Assembly (NCBI GenBank): GCA_029864945.1
Contig: JAOTSL010000071.1
Location: forward strand, 1-11,667
DNA length: 11,667 nt
Source of the DNA: Gammaproteobacteria bacterium
GTDB lineage: Bacteria > Pseudomonadota > Gammaproteobacteria > S012-40
Direction of reading: 5' to 3'
Shown here: positions 1-7,679 of the stretch, piece by piece
How the letters are laid out: each line of letters begins with the position of its first letter
How positions within the stretch are numbered: position 1 is the stretch's first letter
The notes under the pieces: model-generated
Databases searched by the model: none
Told to the model about the DNA's origin: nothing
The model's input: the letters and a program-made list of their open reading frames with translations, nothing else
Program-made: the position numbers and the translations under genes

Positions 1-2248
1 GTTCTTTGTGTGCCTTGATTATGATCTGGTCTTTTTTATGTTGGGTTATATCACTTCCGTATACATATACTGAATCTAGTTCTGGTACTGGTGCCAGCAA
101 CATAAGAAAAAACTGGCCAAAACAATCCAGCTCGAGTTCTTGGGATGTGTTTTCATTAATTGCCTTTTTTACTAATTGAAAAACACTCCGTGGCGTTTCT
201 TTTCCGACTTCAACTCCCCAGTACTTTCTAACGGGTTCGCTGGCAGCATTTGCGTAAGTTACAATTCCATTTCCAGCTATTTTTAGCACAGGGTTAGATG
301 TTTCTTCCGGAAAACGGGCTAATTCCATTATTTGTTCTTCAGCTCTTACCCGTTCAGTAATATCTTGTACAATAGCTAGATACATTGGATTAATTTGGTC
401 TTCGATCATCTGCAATCGAATTTCAACGGGATATGTTGATCCATTTTTACGTTGATGAAGGGTTTTAAATGTCAGTTGTTTTGCAATGCCAAAAACTAAC
501 CGAGTTAACATCTCTCTTAGTTGTTCTTTACTAAATTCTGGCTTGATATCATAAGCAGTGAGATTATAAAGTTCTTCTTTACTGTAACCTGTATTTAGTA
601 CTGCCCCATAACTTACTTGTGTGAACTTAAAGGAAGTGGCGTCAAATATGTAAATCTCATTCCACGAGTGGTCAAGTATGCGGCCAAACTTCATTAAATC
701 TTGTTCGATGTATTTAAGTTCGCTAATGTCACGCACAATACCATTGAATAGTCGTCTATTATTTAGCGTCATTTCGCTTAGCGCTATATCCATTGGGAAT
801 ATGCTGCCATCCTTACGTTTTCCTTGTACTTCTCGACTAAAGCCAGTGACTTGACTATGATGTGACATTTTATTTCGGTGTAAATATTTATCGTGTTGAT
901 CTGCGTGGTGATTTGGCATTAGCATGCTGACATTATTTCCAATAACCTCACTTGCACTGTAACCAAATATTTTTTCAGCAGCGGGATTGAATGTCTCCAG
1001 GATGCCTTGGTCATTAATTGTTATAATGCCATCGACGGCTGTTTCCAGTATTTCCTCTGTTATTTTCGATGCGTTTTCTAGGGTGTCTAATAAATGATTA
1101 GTCGCCCGGCAAATATCACCAACTTCATCTGTCGAGGAAATACTTAAACGATTGGTAAAGTTTCCATTCGAAATATCTTCCACTTCTTTGGCCGCTCTTC
1201 GCATAGGAAGCGTTAATTCACGTGCAAATCTGTGTGCAAGAAAAATGGATATTAGTAACATAACACTAGCAATTAATATGCTTGTTAATATCTGGTTGTT
1301 AAGCATGATCTTTTCACGATTCAGATCCATATAGATCAAGGCGATAGAGGTATTTTTACCGTGTACACCTTTAAACGGAAATAGTCCTACCACGTGATCT
1401 TCACCATCGACTGATACATGCAATACCTTATCAATGGTGGTTGAAATTTGCGTAGAAACCTGCTCCATAATGACGTTATGATTACTGGAGTCAGGGGGCA
1501 CAATATTGTGCCAGCCATTAAACTCATGAATCTCTTCTGGATGAATTTGATTTTTAAGGTTATTTGATGATACCCATAAGCTGACATTGCTATTGGTAAG
1601 TGCCTTTAGTTCAGAAATATGGTGCGCAAGATCTTCACCCAGTTCAAAATAGCCAATAACTTGGTTATTTTCTTTTACAGGTAGAACAATTCGTTGGGAA
1701 TAACGATTTGGACCCGCTTCTATGCCTGTTGCCATTTCGCCAGTGGTTTTAGCCTGTAGGAATGTGGTGCGATTGATTTGATCACCAAATGTGCCTGGAT
1801 CATGTGCACGAAGAATTACTCTCCCTTGTGTGTCGATAAAATAAAAGTGATTCAAATTAAATCTGGATTTTAGTTTTTTATACAAAGGTGTTGTTTGTTG
1901 TAATAGCGCCTTTCGGTTACCTTGTTTTAAAGATGTAACTATTGATGTATTTATGGCTAGCGTGTGTAAAACCCCTTCCATAGCAATTGCATCTTCGTCT
2001 AGATGATTCCAGAAGATTTTACTGTGTGATATAACCCTTTCTTCACTCAGCGTGTTGAGTGTTTGCACCTGTTCGATATAGTTAATCGTATTCATCAGTA
2101 ATAGTAACAAGCAGATACTAGTGACGAGTAAAATCGTAACTTTTCGTACAAATGTTGGTTTTTTAGGGAACCATAAATATGTTATGTTTTTTAAAAAAAA
2201 TAAACTCACATTAATTGCCGTTTCTGTCACTGTTTTTTTTGTCGGCAC
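1..2248 (-). CDS. Membrane sensor protein with Cache, HAMP and three PAS domains (5' part; C-terminus outside window)
   Basis: The minus-strand frame is open from about 2317 to the window edge, giving at least 749 residues from the GTG at 2248; the output domain (kinase or GGDEF) is off the window. Seen: a first membrane segment at about residues 36-54; a periplasmic part to about 318 whose core (FYFIDTQGRVILRAH, then GYFELGEDL) fits the double-Cache dCache_3 type; a second membrane segment at about 319-339; HAMP at about 340-392; then PAS1 (about 400-512), PAS2 (about 515-638) and PAS3 (about 640-740). PAS1 is FixL-like and keeps a His at 452 and Arg at 458 and 472. No ATG works: in-frame starts are GTG at 2248, 2230 and 2209. 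I chose 2248 because AAGAG lies about 10 bases upstream; 2209 is the main alternative. Family knowledge: such proteins sense a periplasmic ligand and, through PAS, redox, gas or small molecules. The ligand is unknown. Confidence 0.85.
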   Translation of the reverse strand, partial: MPTKKTVTETAINVSLFFLKNITYLWFPKKPTFVRKVTILLVTSICLLLLLMNTINYIEQVQTLNTLSEERVISHSKIFWNHLDEDAIAMEGVLHTLAINTSIVTSLKQGNRKALLQQTTPLYKKLKSRFNLNHFYFIDTQGRVILRAHDPGTFGDQINRTTFLQAKTTGEMATGIEAGPNRYSQRIVLPVKENNQVIGYFELGEDLAHHISELKALTNSNVSLWVSSNNLKNQIHPEEIHEFNGWHNIVPPDSSNHNVIMEQVSTQISTTIDKVLHVSVDGEDHVVGLFPFKGVHGKNTSIALIYMDLNREKIMLNNQILTSILIASVMLLISIFLAHRFARELTLPMRRAAKEVEDISNGNFTNRLSISSTDEVGDICRATNHLLDTLENASKITEEILETAVDGIITINDQGILETFNPAAEKIFGYSASEVIGNNVSMLMPNHHADQHDKYLHRNKMSHHSQVTGFSREVQGKRKDGSIFPMDIALSEMTLNNRRLFNGIVRDISELKYIEQDLMKFGRILDHSWNEIYIFDATSFKFTQVSYGAVLNTGYSKEELYNLTAYDIKPEFSKEQLREMLTRLVFGIAKQLTFKTLHQRKNGSTYPVEIRLQMIEDQINPMYLAIVQDITERVRAEEQIMELARFPEETSNPVLKIAGNGIVTYANAASEPVRKYWGVEVGKETPRSVFQLVKKAINENTSQELELDCFGQFFLMLLAPVPELDSVYVYGSDITQHKKDQIIIKAHKE

Positions 2249-2764
2249 GCTGGGGTAACTCTTGAGTAATGTTTGGGAAACTGAAGGTTTTAAATTATAT
2301 TTTTTTCGGTGAAGGGCTTATTTTATTGTTTGTTCGAAGAATATTTCGTGACATATTTTCGGGAATAGGATTAGTTAATTACTGCTGATGAGTGAGAAGC
2401 ATCTACTGGGCTGTGTTTGCCTTTGTTTTTGCTCACAAATATTAACCCAAGTAAATACTGCGGTATTAATTTCGAAGCCATATACGCGATAAGATCTCTA
2501 TAAGAATTCAAAATATGGCTGATAATAAATAGTAATACTAAAAAAGTCCTGTTTTTAATGGGTATTGTGCCATTTCAATAATTTTAGGGTAGGCGTTCGC
2601 TGACAATGCAGAAAATTATAGAAAATCTACAACTATCTTGAAGAATACCGATCCTCAAAATAATCAGTGTAATAAACCTAGATTCCGCAGTTAGATAGCG
2701 ATTTCTAGGATAAACGAAAGCGAGTTCCAAAAGTTGTGCAATCACAATTGTTATGACGGGCAAT
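2249..2764. other. Intergenic stretch without a recognisable gene
   Basis: These 516 bases separate squalene synthase from the PAS sensor. I find no open frame with coding character on either strand and no tRNA-like fold. On the minus strand a perfect TATAAT sits at 2299-2294, about 45 bases ahead of the sensor start, but no convincing -35 hexamer lies at the right distance, so the sensor promoter is only suggested. Other structure is a hairpin at 2677-2709 (listed separately), a small inverted repeat TTGTG-CAAT-CACAA at 2734-2747 just after the synthase stop, and a perfect 8-base inverted repeat (AGCCATAT at 2476-2483, ATATGGCT at 2513-2520). Confidence 0.5.
2671..2709 (-). terminator. Possible terminator after squalene synthase
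   Basis: Read on the minus strand, CCTAGA pairs with TCTAGG, followed inward by a short internal loop that includes a possible U-G pair, then CGC pairing with GCG around a 9-base loop. TTTATT follows the stem. It begins 56 bases after the synthase stop codon. The stem is short and the T tract is interrupted, so this is a weak intrinsic terminator at best. Confidence 0.35.
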
Positions 2765-3778
2765 TTATGTTGAATGAATATTGCGAATTGATTTTATCCA
2801 GTAATGGAGAATAGTATTGGAAAAAACAGCAAAAAACGATAAGAGCAGCATTTTGTACACCCATTTCCTTTCTACTTTTATATTTACATTCGCATCTAGG
2901 TAATTTTGTTTTTGTTTAATTAACTTTAACGTTGCAAGGCCTATTAGAATGGGCCAGAGTGCAGCTAGGCGTAGTCGTAAACAGTGGCGGGGGATTGATA
3001 ATAGATAGGACTGAGCTGAATCAAAATACGTGTCAGCTTGTTGAAGCCACTTCAATATTACGGGTTGGAATTTTTTATTATTAGATTGATCAAATAACAT
3101 GTTTGTATCGAGGTTATATTTATTTAGGTCTGATAAAGGTAAATAACAGCGACCAATTTTAGTATCTTTCGCAATATCTCTTAAAATATTGGTGAGCTGT
3201 AATGCTTTGCCGAATTCAACACCTAATTTTATCATCTGAGTTTGTTGCCAGTGCGTAAGTGATGTTGTATGTCGGATTGATAAGTTGGTCCAAAATTCCC
3301 CTACGCAGCCAGCAACATAGTAAGTATATTCATCCAGCGTTTCGGTATCGGGTAATGCTTTGATGTCTGATGTGTTGGTAAAATATTCCAGGTCTTTTTC
3401 CATTCCTATTGTTAAAGTTGTTACCACTTTTTTAACTGCATCAAGGTCGGCGGGTGTTTGTTCGTAATAGGTTTTGATAATAGCTGATAAATGTAAAAGT
3501 AATTCCCGTTCACCTACATGATCAATACTATTGATTAACGTATCACTGGCCTTGAATTGTTCGTTATTTATGCTGAGTAATGATTGCCTGAAATTAAGTA
3601 AGTACTGAAGGCGTTTTTTTTCATTTAAAATGGCTGTATCTGCAATCGCATCTGCGGCACGTGCGAGAAGATAAGCAATAGCAACAGGTTCTCGCATTGC
3701 GACGGGCAATACTCGAATAGACAGGTAGAAACTGCGGGAAACTGCTTTTAATATAGTATCGAATTGAGTGTTAGGCAT
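2765..3778 (-). CDS. Squalene synthase (squalene/phytoene synthase family)
   Basis: This 337-residue protein belongs to the trans-isoprenyl-diphosphate head-to-head condensing family. Both metal-binding aspartate motifs are intact: DAIAD at 43-47 and DIAKD at 201-205, the latter in the conserved context LQLTNILRDIAKD. The segment YYVAGCVGEFW at 153-163 is the usual mid-protein signature, and SRSFYLSIRVLP at 14-25 is the N-terminal signature. The context YLLARAADAIADT points to squalene synthase (two farnesyl diphosphate to squalene, NADPH-dependent) rather than phytoene synthase. A hydrophobic stretch at about 310-328 could anchor the C-terminus to the membrane. No hopanoid or carotenoid gene is adjacent. 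The ATG at 3778 places the N-terminal signature where expected, although its ribosome-binding site is weak. A probable terminator lies between it and the upstream regulator gene, so it is likely transcribed separately. Confidence 0.85.
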   Translation of the reverse strand: MPNTQFDTILKAVSRSFYLSIRVLPVAMREPVAIAYLLARAADAIADTAILNEKKRLQYLLNFRQSLLSINNEQFKASDTLINSIDHVGERELLLHLSAIIKTYYEQTPADLDAVKKVVTTLTIGMEKDLEYFTNTSDIKALPDTETLDEYTYYVAGCVGEFWTNLSIRHTTSLTHWQQTQMIKLGVEFGKALQLTNILRDIAKDTKIGRCYLPLSDLNKYNLDTNMLFDQSNNKKFQPVILKWLQQADTYFDSAQSYLLSIPRHCLRLRLAALWPILIGLATLKLIKQKQNYLDANVNIKVERKWVYKMLLLSFFAVFSNTILHYWIKSIRNIHST

Positions 3779-3874
3779 TTGTCGGTAATTTAATAAATCA
3801 GGGTGGCTATTCAGAACACTTATCTTTTTTCAGCCCTTTAAATAAGATCGGGCGATATTTCGTGCTGTAATTTT

Positions 3875-3933
3875 AAAATGAAAAACGTAATTTAACGGTG
3901 ATCTTAACAGAGAGCAGTGTTAAATTTACGTTT
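3875..3933 (-). terminator. AT-rich hairpin and T tract at the end of the regulator gene
   Basis: On the minus strand AAACGTAAATTTAAC (3933-3919) pairs with GTTAAATTACGTTT (3896-3883), giving 14 pairs with one bulged A and a 22-base loop. TTTTTCATTTT continues from the 3' arm. The 5' arm overlaps the last two bases of the regulator stop codon. Position and T tract suit an intrinsic terminator closing the receptor-to-regulator gene run, but the stem is AT-rich and the loop long, so its strength is uncertain. Confidence 0.45.
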
Positions 3934-4525
3934 ATTTAAACGAAGATTGACGATTTCGTATATCAATAACACTTAGTAGCTCTGAGGCGTCTAGGGGTTT
4001 TGCTAGACACTTTTCCGCACCGGCATCGAGTATTGATGTTACATTTTGATGAGAGTAATACCCCGTCATTGCAATAACACGAATGCTGCTTGTTTGTGGG
4101 TCTGCTTTTAATTGGCGGCATACCTCTATGCCATTTAATCCGGGCATCATAATATCGAGCAATACAATGTGCGGATTGAATGCCTGAACTTTTTTACCCG
4201 CTTGAAAACCATCGTTGGCTGTTTCAATTGCGATATTATTTAATTTGCTGGTAAATAATTCCACAAGATAGCTAACTAGTTTTTCTTCATCATCTACGAT
4301 CATGATGCGCAAAATGTCTTCATCAACTTGGGGTAAATTAATGCCATGCTCACTTGCAAACCGAATCACTTCGTGGCGCATGAAGCGTCGGTGTCCGCCT
4401 GGTGTTGTCTCTGCGTTTAATATTCCCTTGTTAGCCCACATGCGTACGGTAACAGGTGCCACCATTAATAGCTCTGCGACCTCATTGGGTGTTAGATACG
4501 GTTTTATTTTATTGTTTTTTTTCAT
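3932..4525 (-). CDS. Response regulator with N-terminal excisionase/MerR-type DNA-binding domain and C-terminal receiver
   Basis: From the ATG at 4525 the protein has 197 residues. Residues about 9-55 form an excisionase/MerR-like winged helix-turn-helix: YLTPNEVAELLMVAPVTVRMW, then TPGGHRRF. Residues about 73-197 form a receiver domain with acidic pair (IVDDEE), phosphoacceptor Asp at 124 (LLDIMMPG), Thr at 154 (AMTGY) and Lys at 176 (AKPLD), so all key residues are present. The DNA-binding part precedes the receiver, the reverse of common OmpR and NarL types. A TTG at 4576 would add 17 basic residues and bring the start within 5 bases of the kinase stop; I prefer the ATG because the domain begins just after it, though neither start has a strong ribosome-binding site. 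It is the probable phosphorylation target of the kinase encoded directly upstream. Its DNA targets are unknown. Confidence 0.85.
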   Translation of the reverse strand: MKKNNKIKPYLTPNEVAELLMVAPVTVRMWANKGILNAETTPGGHRRFMRHEVIRFASEHGINLPQVDEDILRIMIVDDEEKLVSYLVELFTSKLNNIAIETANDGFQAGKKVQAFNPHIVLLDIMMPGLNGIEVCRQLKADPQTSSIRVIAMTGYYSHQNVTSILDAGAEKCLAKPLDASELLSVIDIRNRQSSFK

Positions 4526-4581
4526 TTTTATTATTGTCTTTATTATATTTAACCGCGTTTTTATTAAACGTTGCAATATGC

Positions 4582-6594
4582 TTAGGAATCGACAACTGGC
4601 AGCTCCAGGAGTTGTTTTACCGTGTTAAGTAAGTCTGCTGCATCAACTGGTTTTGTAAAGAATGCGCTAATATGTAGTTCTTTTGCCTGGGTTTCGTCGA
4701 CTTTTTCACTGTAGCCAGTACACAAAATAATGGGTAGCTCGGGCTGCAATGATAACATTTGTGTTGCCATTTCAGCTCCCTCTAAATGAGGCATGGTTTG
4801 ATCAGTAATAACTAAGTCTATGGTTGATGAGTTTTCTTCAAAATATTTTAATGCGACAAGTGAATCCGTAATAACAGTGACTCTATAACCGCGATATCTC
4901 AGTAATTCTGCATAATAATTTGCGACGGAATTTTCATCATCAACTACCAGCAGATGACCGTGGCCTTCAGATTGAATTTGCCGTCTCATGGATGTTGGTG
5001 GGCCGGTATCCACTACTTCTTTCGTAGTAGGGAAGAGAATACGAAACAGAGTACCTCCATTGGGAGCATTTTCTACGATGATGTGCCCACCAGATTCATG
5101 TACGATCCCATGTACTACCGATAAACCCATACCGGTTCCGCTGCCGAATTCTTTGGTGGTGAAGAATGGATCAAATATCTGGTTGAGAACCTTTTCATCG
5201 ATACCATTGCCGCTGTCTTGTACCGTTAATTCAACAAAATCACCTTGTATTGTAACATGGCACGATGTGCATTTGCATGACGCTATATTATGTTGTTGAA
5301 CTCGCAATATTAATTGCCCTTGGCCCTTCATTGCATCTTTGGCGTTAATGCACAGGTTCATCACGATTTGATGGAGTTTTGTCGGGTCGATGCAGATGAC
5401 AGGTATGTCTTTTTCGAAATTCTGGTCAATCTCAATGGATGATGGGAAGGTTGAGCTCAACATATTTACTACTTCGTTTATTACCGGTTCTATATAAATT
5501 GCCTGGGGCGAACTTTCTGCGCGACGGCTAAACGCTAACATTTGAGCGACTAAATCTCGTGCTCTTTCACCAGCAACTTTTATTTCTGATAGATATTTCC
5601 CGAGTTTTCCTTCGCCGTTATCAGTGAACCTATCCAGCGCCAGACCGGTATAACCCAGAATGCTGCCAAGTATGTTGTTAAAATCATGAGCAATTCCACC
5701 GGTTAGGTGACCGATTGCTTCCATTTTTCGAGCTTGCAATAATTGTTGCTGTAATTGCACCCGTTCCATTTCTGCTTTTTCTTTCTCTTCTATTTCCTTT
5801 AGCAGTAAATTGTTTTGATGATCTAGTGCCTTGGCTCGATCTTCAAGTACCTCCATCATTTTGTTAAAAGCTCTACTCATGAGTAGCACTTCTTTTGGGC
5901 CATGTGGTGTGGCCCGTACATTGGACTCACCATCCTCTGCTTGTTTCATTAAAGAGGCTAATGTATTTAAAGGTCGGGTAAGTTGAGATGTTAGCCATAT
6001 TAACAGGCCCAGTAGTGCCACCGAAAATAAAAATGTACTAATTAAGTTACTGATGAAAGTTTCTTTTTGCCGGGTTTGCAGCTCCTCTTTGCTCATGACT
6101 AAATGTATGTAACCGAGATACTCAGGCTCTATGTCATTTAGTTCAAAAGGTGATATCTCTTGATCATCTTGAATATGGGTAAATACTGGTGCTAAAAAGT
6201 GCCAGTCCTGAGCTGTTTCATTTGCCATTACCGTTTCGTGTACTGGTGTGGAAGGGGCAACCCAATTAGGTTTCTCACCTTGTTGTAATATACTATTACC
6301 ATGTACATCATAAATCGCGACAGACATAACACCCGGAAAATCGAGCATCACTTTTGCCTCATTCAAGGAATTTTCACCTGTTCCATACAGGAGTGAAAGC
6401 TTACTTTGCCGCGCAAAACTTGTTGTTATTTGTTTGCTCTGACTGAGAACGTTATCCTTGTCTCTATTACCCTCCATCCAGCTATTAAGTAGCGCACCTA
6501 TAACCGCAAAACAAAGTACAGCCAGGCTGAATAGTATGGTTAGCTGCCGTTGGAATCGCCAGGTGCGCATTGATATTGAGTTTGCTATGTCCAT
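4582..6594 (-). CDS. Membrane hybrid sensor histidine kinase
   Basis: The 670-residue protein has a membrane segment at about 17-37, a periplasmic domain at about 38-180 of CHASE8-like appearance, a second membrane segment at about 182-202, HAMP at about 203-255, a coiled coil at about 256-290, the dimerisation/phosphoacceptor domain with His at 303 (HLTGGIAHDFNN), an ATPase domain with N box (NLCINAKDA, 413-421), G1 (DSGNG, 460-464), F box (FFTTK, 477-481) and G2 (GTGMGLS, 486-492), and a receiver domain with Asp at 598 (ITDQTMP), Thr at 626 and Lys at 648. All catalytic residues are present. An unusual Cys-rich stretch CKCTSCH lies at 440-446 in the ATPase domain. The gene starts 16 bases after the binding-protein stop and is followed closely by the regulator, so these are likely co-transcribed and functionally linked. 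Met9 is an alternative start. Confidence 0.9.
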   Translation of the reverse strand: MDIANSISMRTWRFQRQLTILFSLAVLCFAVIGALLNSWMEGNRDKDNVLSQSKQITTSFARQSKLSLLYGTGENSLNEAKVMLDFPGVMSVAIYDVHGNSILQQGEKPNWVAPSTPVHETVMANETAQDWHFLAPVFTHIQDDQEISPFELNDIEPEYLGYIHLVMSKEELQTRQKETFISNLISTFLFSVALLGLLIWLTSQLTRPLNTLASLMKQAEDGESNVRATPHGPKEVLLMSRAFNKMMEVLEDRAKALDHQNNLLLKEIEEKEKAEMERVQLQQQLLQARKMEAIGHLTGGIAHDFNNILGSILGYTGLALDRFTDNGEGKLGKYLSEIKVAGERARDLVAQMLAFSRRAESSPQAIYIEPVINEVVNMLSSTFPSSIEIDQNFEKDIPVICIDPTKLHQIVMNLCINAKDAMKGQGQLILRVQQHNIASCKCTSCHVTIQGDFVELTVQDSGNGIDEKVLNQIFDPFFTTKEFGSGTGMGLSVVHGIVHESGGHIIVENAPNGGTLFRILFPTTKEVVDTGPPTSMRRQIQSEGHGHLLVVDDENSVANYYAELLRYRGYRVTVITDSLVALKYFEENSSTIDLVITDQTMPHLEGAEMATQMLSLQPELPIILCTGYSEKVDETQAKELHISAFFTKPVDAADLLNTVKQLLELPVVDS

Positions 6595-6610
6595 TTAAAT
6601 CAAGCCTATG

Positions 6611-7588
6611 TTATTTACGCGGAAATATAAGATCGACAAATGGATCATTACGTTTATTGATGCGAATATTTAGATGTGCCGCTGTTCTTATATTTATCGC
6701 AGTTTGCATATCTTGTAGCAACATAATTTTTGTTTTATCAAGGCATCCAACCGTAGCACATTTTTGGGTAACTTCACCAATACGGCGACCAAGACGAACA
6801 TTGTCGGGATAGACTGAAAATAATACGCCATTTCTTGCGTGTCCGGCTTGGCTTGAAAAAAGGATGAAATGTTTATTCCAAGCTTGCTCCAATAAAAAAG
6901 GCAGTACTATCTTGTTATCGACAGTTAAACGATCCTGTAATAACCATAGCGCATTACTGCGTGGATCAGTATTATTTATAACATTTTTATACAGCGGTAA
7001 TGCTTCGCGTAAATTTTTTGCTGTTAGCGGAATAAGTTTAATACCTTGTTGCTTTGCGGCCAAAAGTGCGGTTGATATTAATTGCTGATTGTTATCAGGG
7101 CTGTAAACCACCGTAACGGTTTTAATATTAGGAGAAAAATGTTTTAATCGTTTAAACAATTCAATAGGTGAGGGCATTAAGCTTAATGTTGGTATGGTTT
7201 CGCTTTCATTGGGCTGGGCGAGTACAGCGCCAGCAACTACCGCACCGGCAACGACGGGTAAATGTGTAATTGAAGATACCAGTTGCATTCCGCTTTTGCC
7301 TAATCCAATTGCGGCTTTACATTTTGATTGCTTAACGATTGATTCAAATTCATTTGGCGAGTATGTTTTCTGGATTGGATGTTGCCATACTGACCAGAGT
7401 GCAGTTTGTTCGATACCTGTCATAATTTCTTTTAATACTCGATCATACGGTTTTCGAACCTCCGGATAAAAAACTGCAATGCATTGCTCATCAGCCTGTG
7501 CAAAATTGTATGAGCTAATATTGAAAACAATAAAGCCCAGTAATAGCGGAGTGATAAATTGGCGCATCGTCTGTTTTTTAGAAAACAT
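6611..7588 (-). CDS. Orphan periplasmic substrate-binding protein (ABC_sub_bind family)
   Basis: The 325-residue protein starts with a signal peptide (basic start, hydrophobic core at about 11-26, likely cleavage after AQA at 30-32). The rest resembles the ABC_sub_bind (TrpX-like) periplasmic binding family: an IGLGKSG segment at 94-100, a PVVAGAV strand at 111-117, the TVTVVYSPDNN strand at 157-167 opening the second lobe, and a late YPDNVRLGRRIGE segment at 260-272. VVAGA occurs twice in a row at 112-121, possibly a small local duplication. Family members normally feed an ABC importer, yet no permease or ATPase gene is present; the neighbours are a TonB receptor and a membrane kinase. I infer that it presents a ligand to the kinase periplasmic domain. 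The ligand is not readable from sequence. The ATG at 7588 lacks a clear ribosome-binding site; Met8 is an alternative. Confidence 0.8.
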   Translation of the reverse strand: MFSKKQTMRQFITPLLLGFIVFNISSYNFAQADEQCIAVFYPEVRKPYDRVLKEIMTGIEQTALWSVWQHPIQKTYSPNEFESIVKQSKCKAAIGLGKSGMQLVSSITHLPVVAGAVVAGAVLAQPNESETIPTLSLMPSPIELFKRLKHFSPNIKTVTVVYSPDNNQQLISTALLAAKQQGIKLIPLTAKNLREALPLYKNVINNTDPRSNALWLLQDRLTVDNKIVLPFLLEQAWNKHFILFSSQAGHARNGVLFSVYPDNVRLGRRIGEVTQKCATVGCLDKTKIMLLQDMQTAINIRTAAHLNIRINKRNDPFVDLIFPRK

Positions 7589-7679
7589 ATAATTTCAAGT
7601 TATTATATTTAAAATAATTTAACATATTTTTAATAAATAGCCACGTAATGTGATTGATTTGGTTTTCTTGCTACTTGGT

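Noticed and set aside
1152..1587. Short open frames on both strands at 1152-1334 and 1387-1587
   Set aside because: Both lie inside the continuous frame of the PAS sensor, whose Cache and HAMP domains explain the sequence.
2734..2747. TTGTG-CAAT-CACAA as a CRP-type operator
   Set aside because: The spacing does not match TGTGA-N6-TCACA, and it lies after a gene rather than before one.
5257..5275. CXXCH in the hybrid kinase as a c-type heme site
   Set aside because: The motif is in the cytoplasmic ATPase domain, whereas c-type heme is attached in the periplasm; kept only as a possible metal or redox site.
4302..5299. Plus-strand open frames at 4302-4628 and 4988-5299
   Set aside because: They lie antisense to well-supported kinase and regulator domains and show no recognisable protein features.
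6570..7469. Plus-strand open frames at 6570-6812, 6864-7088 and 7194-7469
   Set aside because: They are antisense to the binding-protein gene, with compositions expected of shadow frames.
7589..7679. TATAAT-like sequence just before the binding-protein gene as its promoter
   Set aside because: It lies only about 12 bases before the ATG, in very AT-rich sequence, with no -35 hexamer at a suitable distance.
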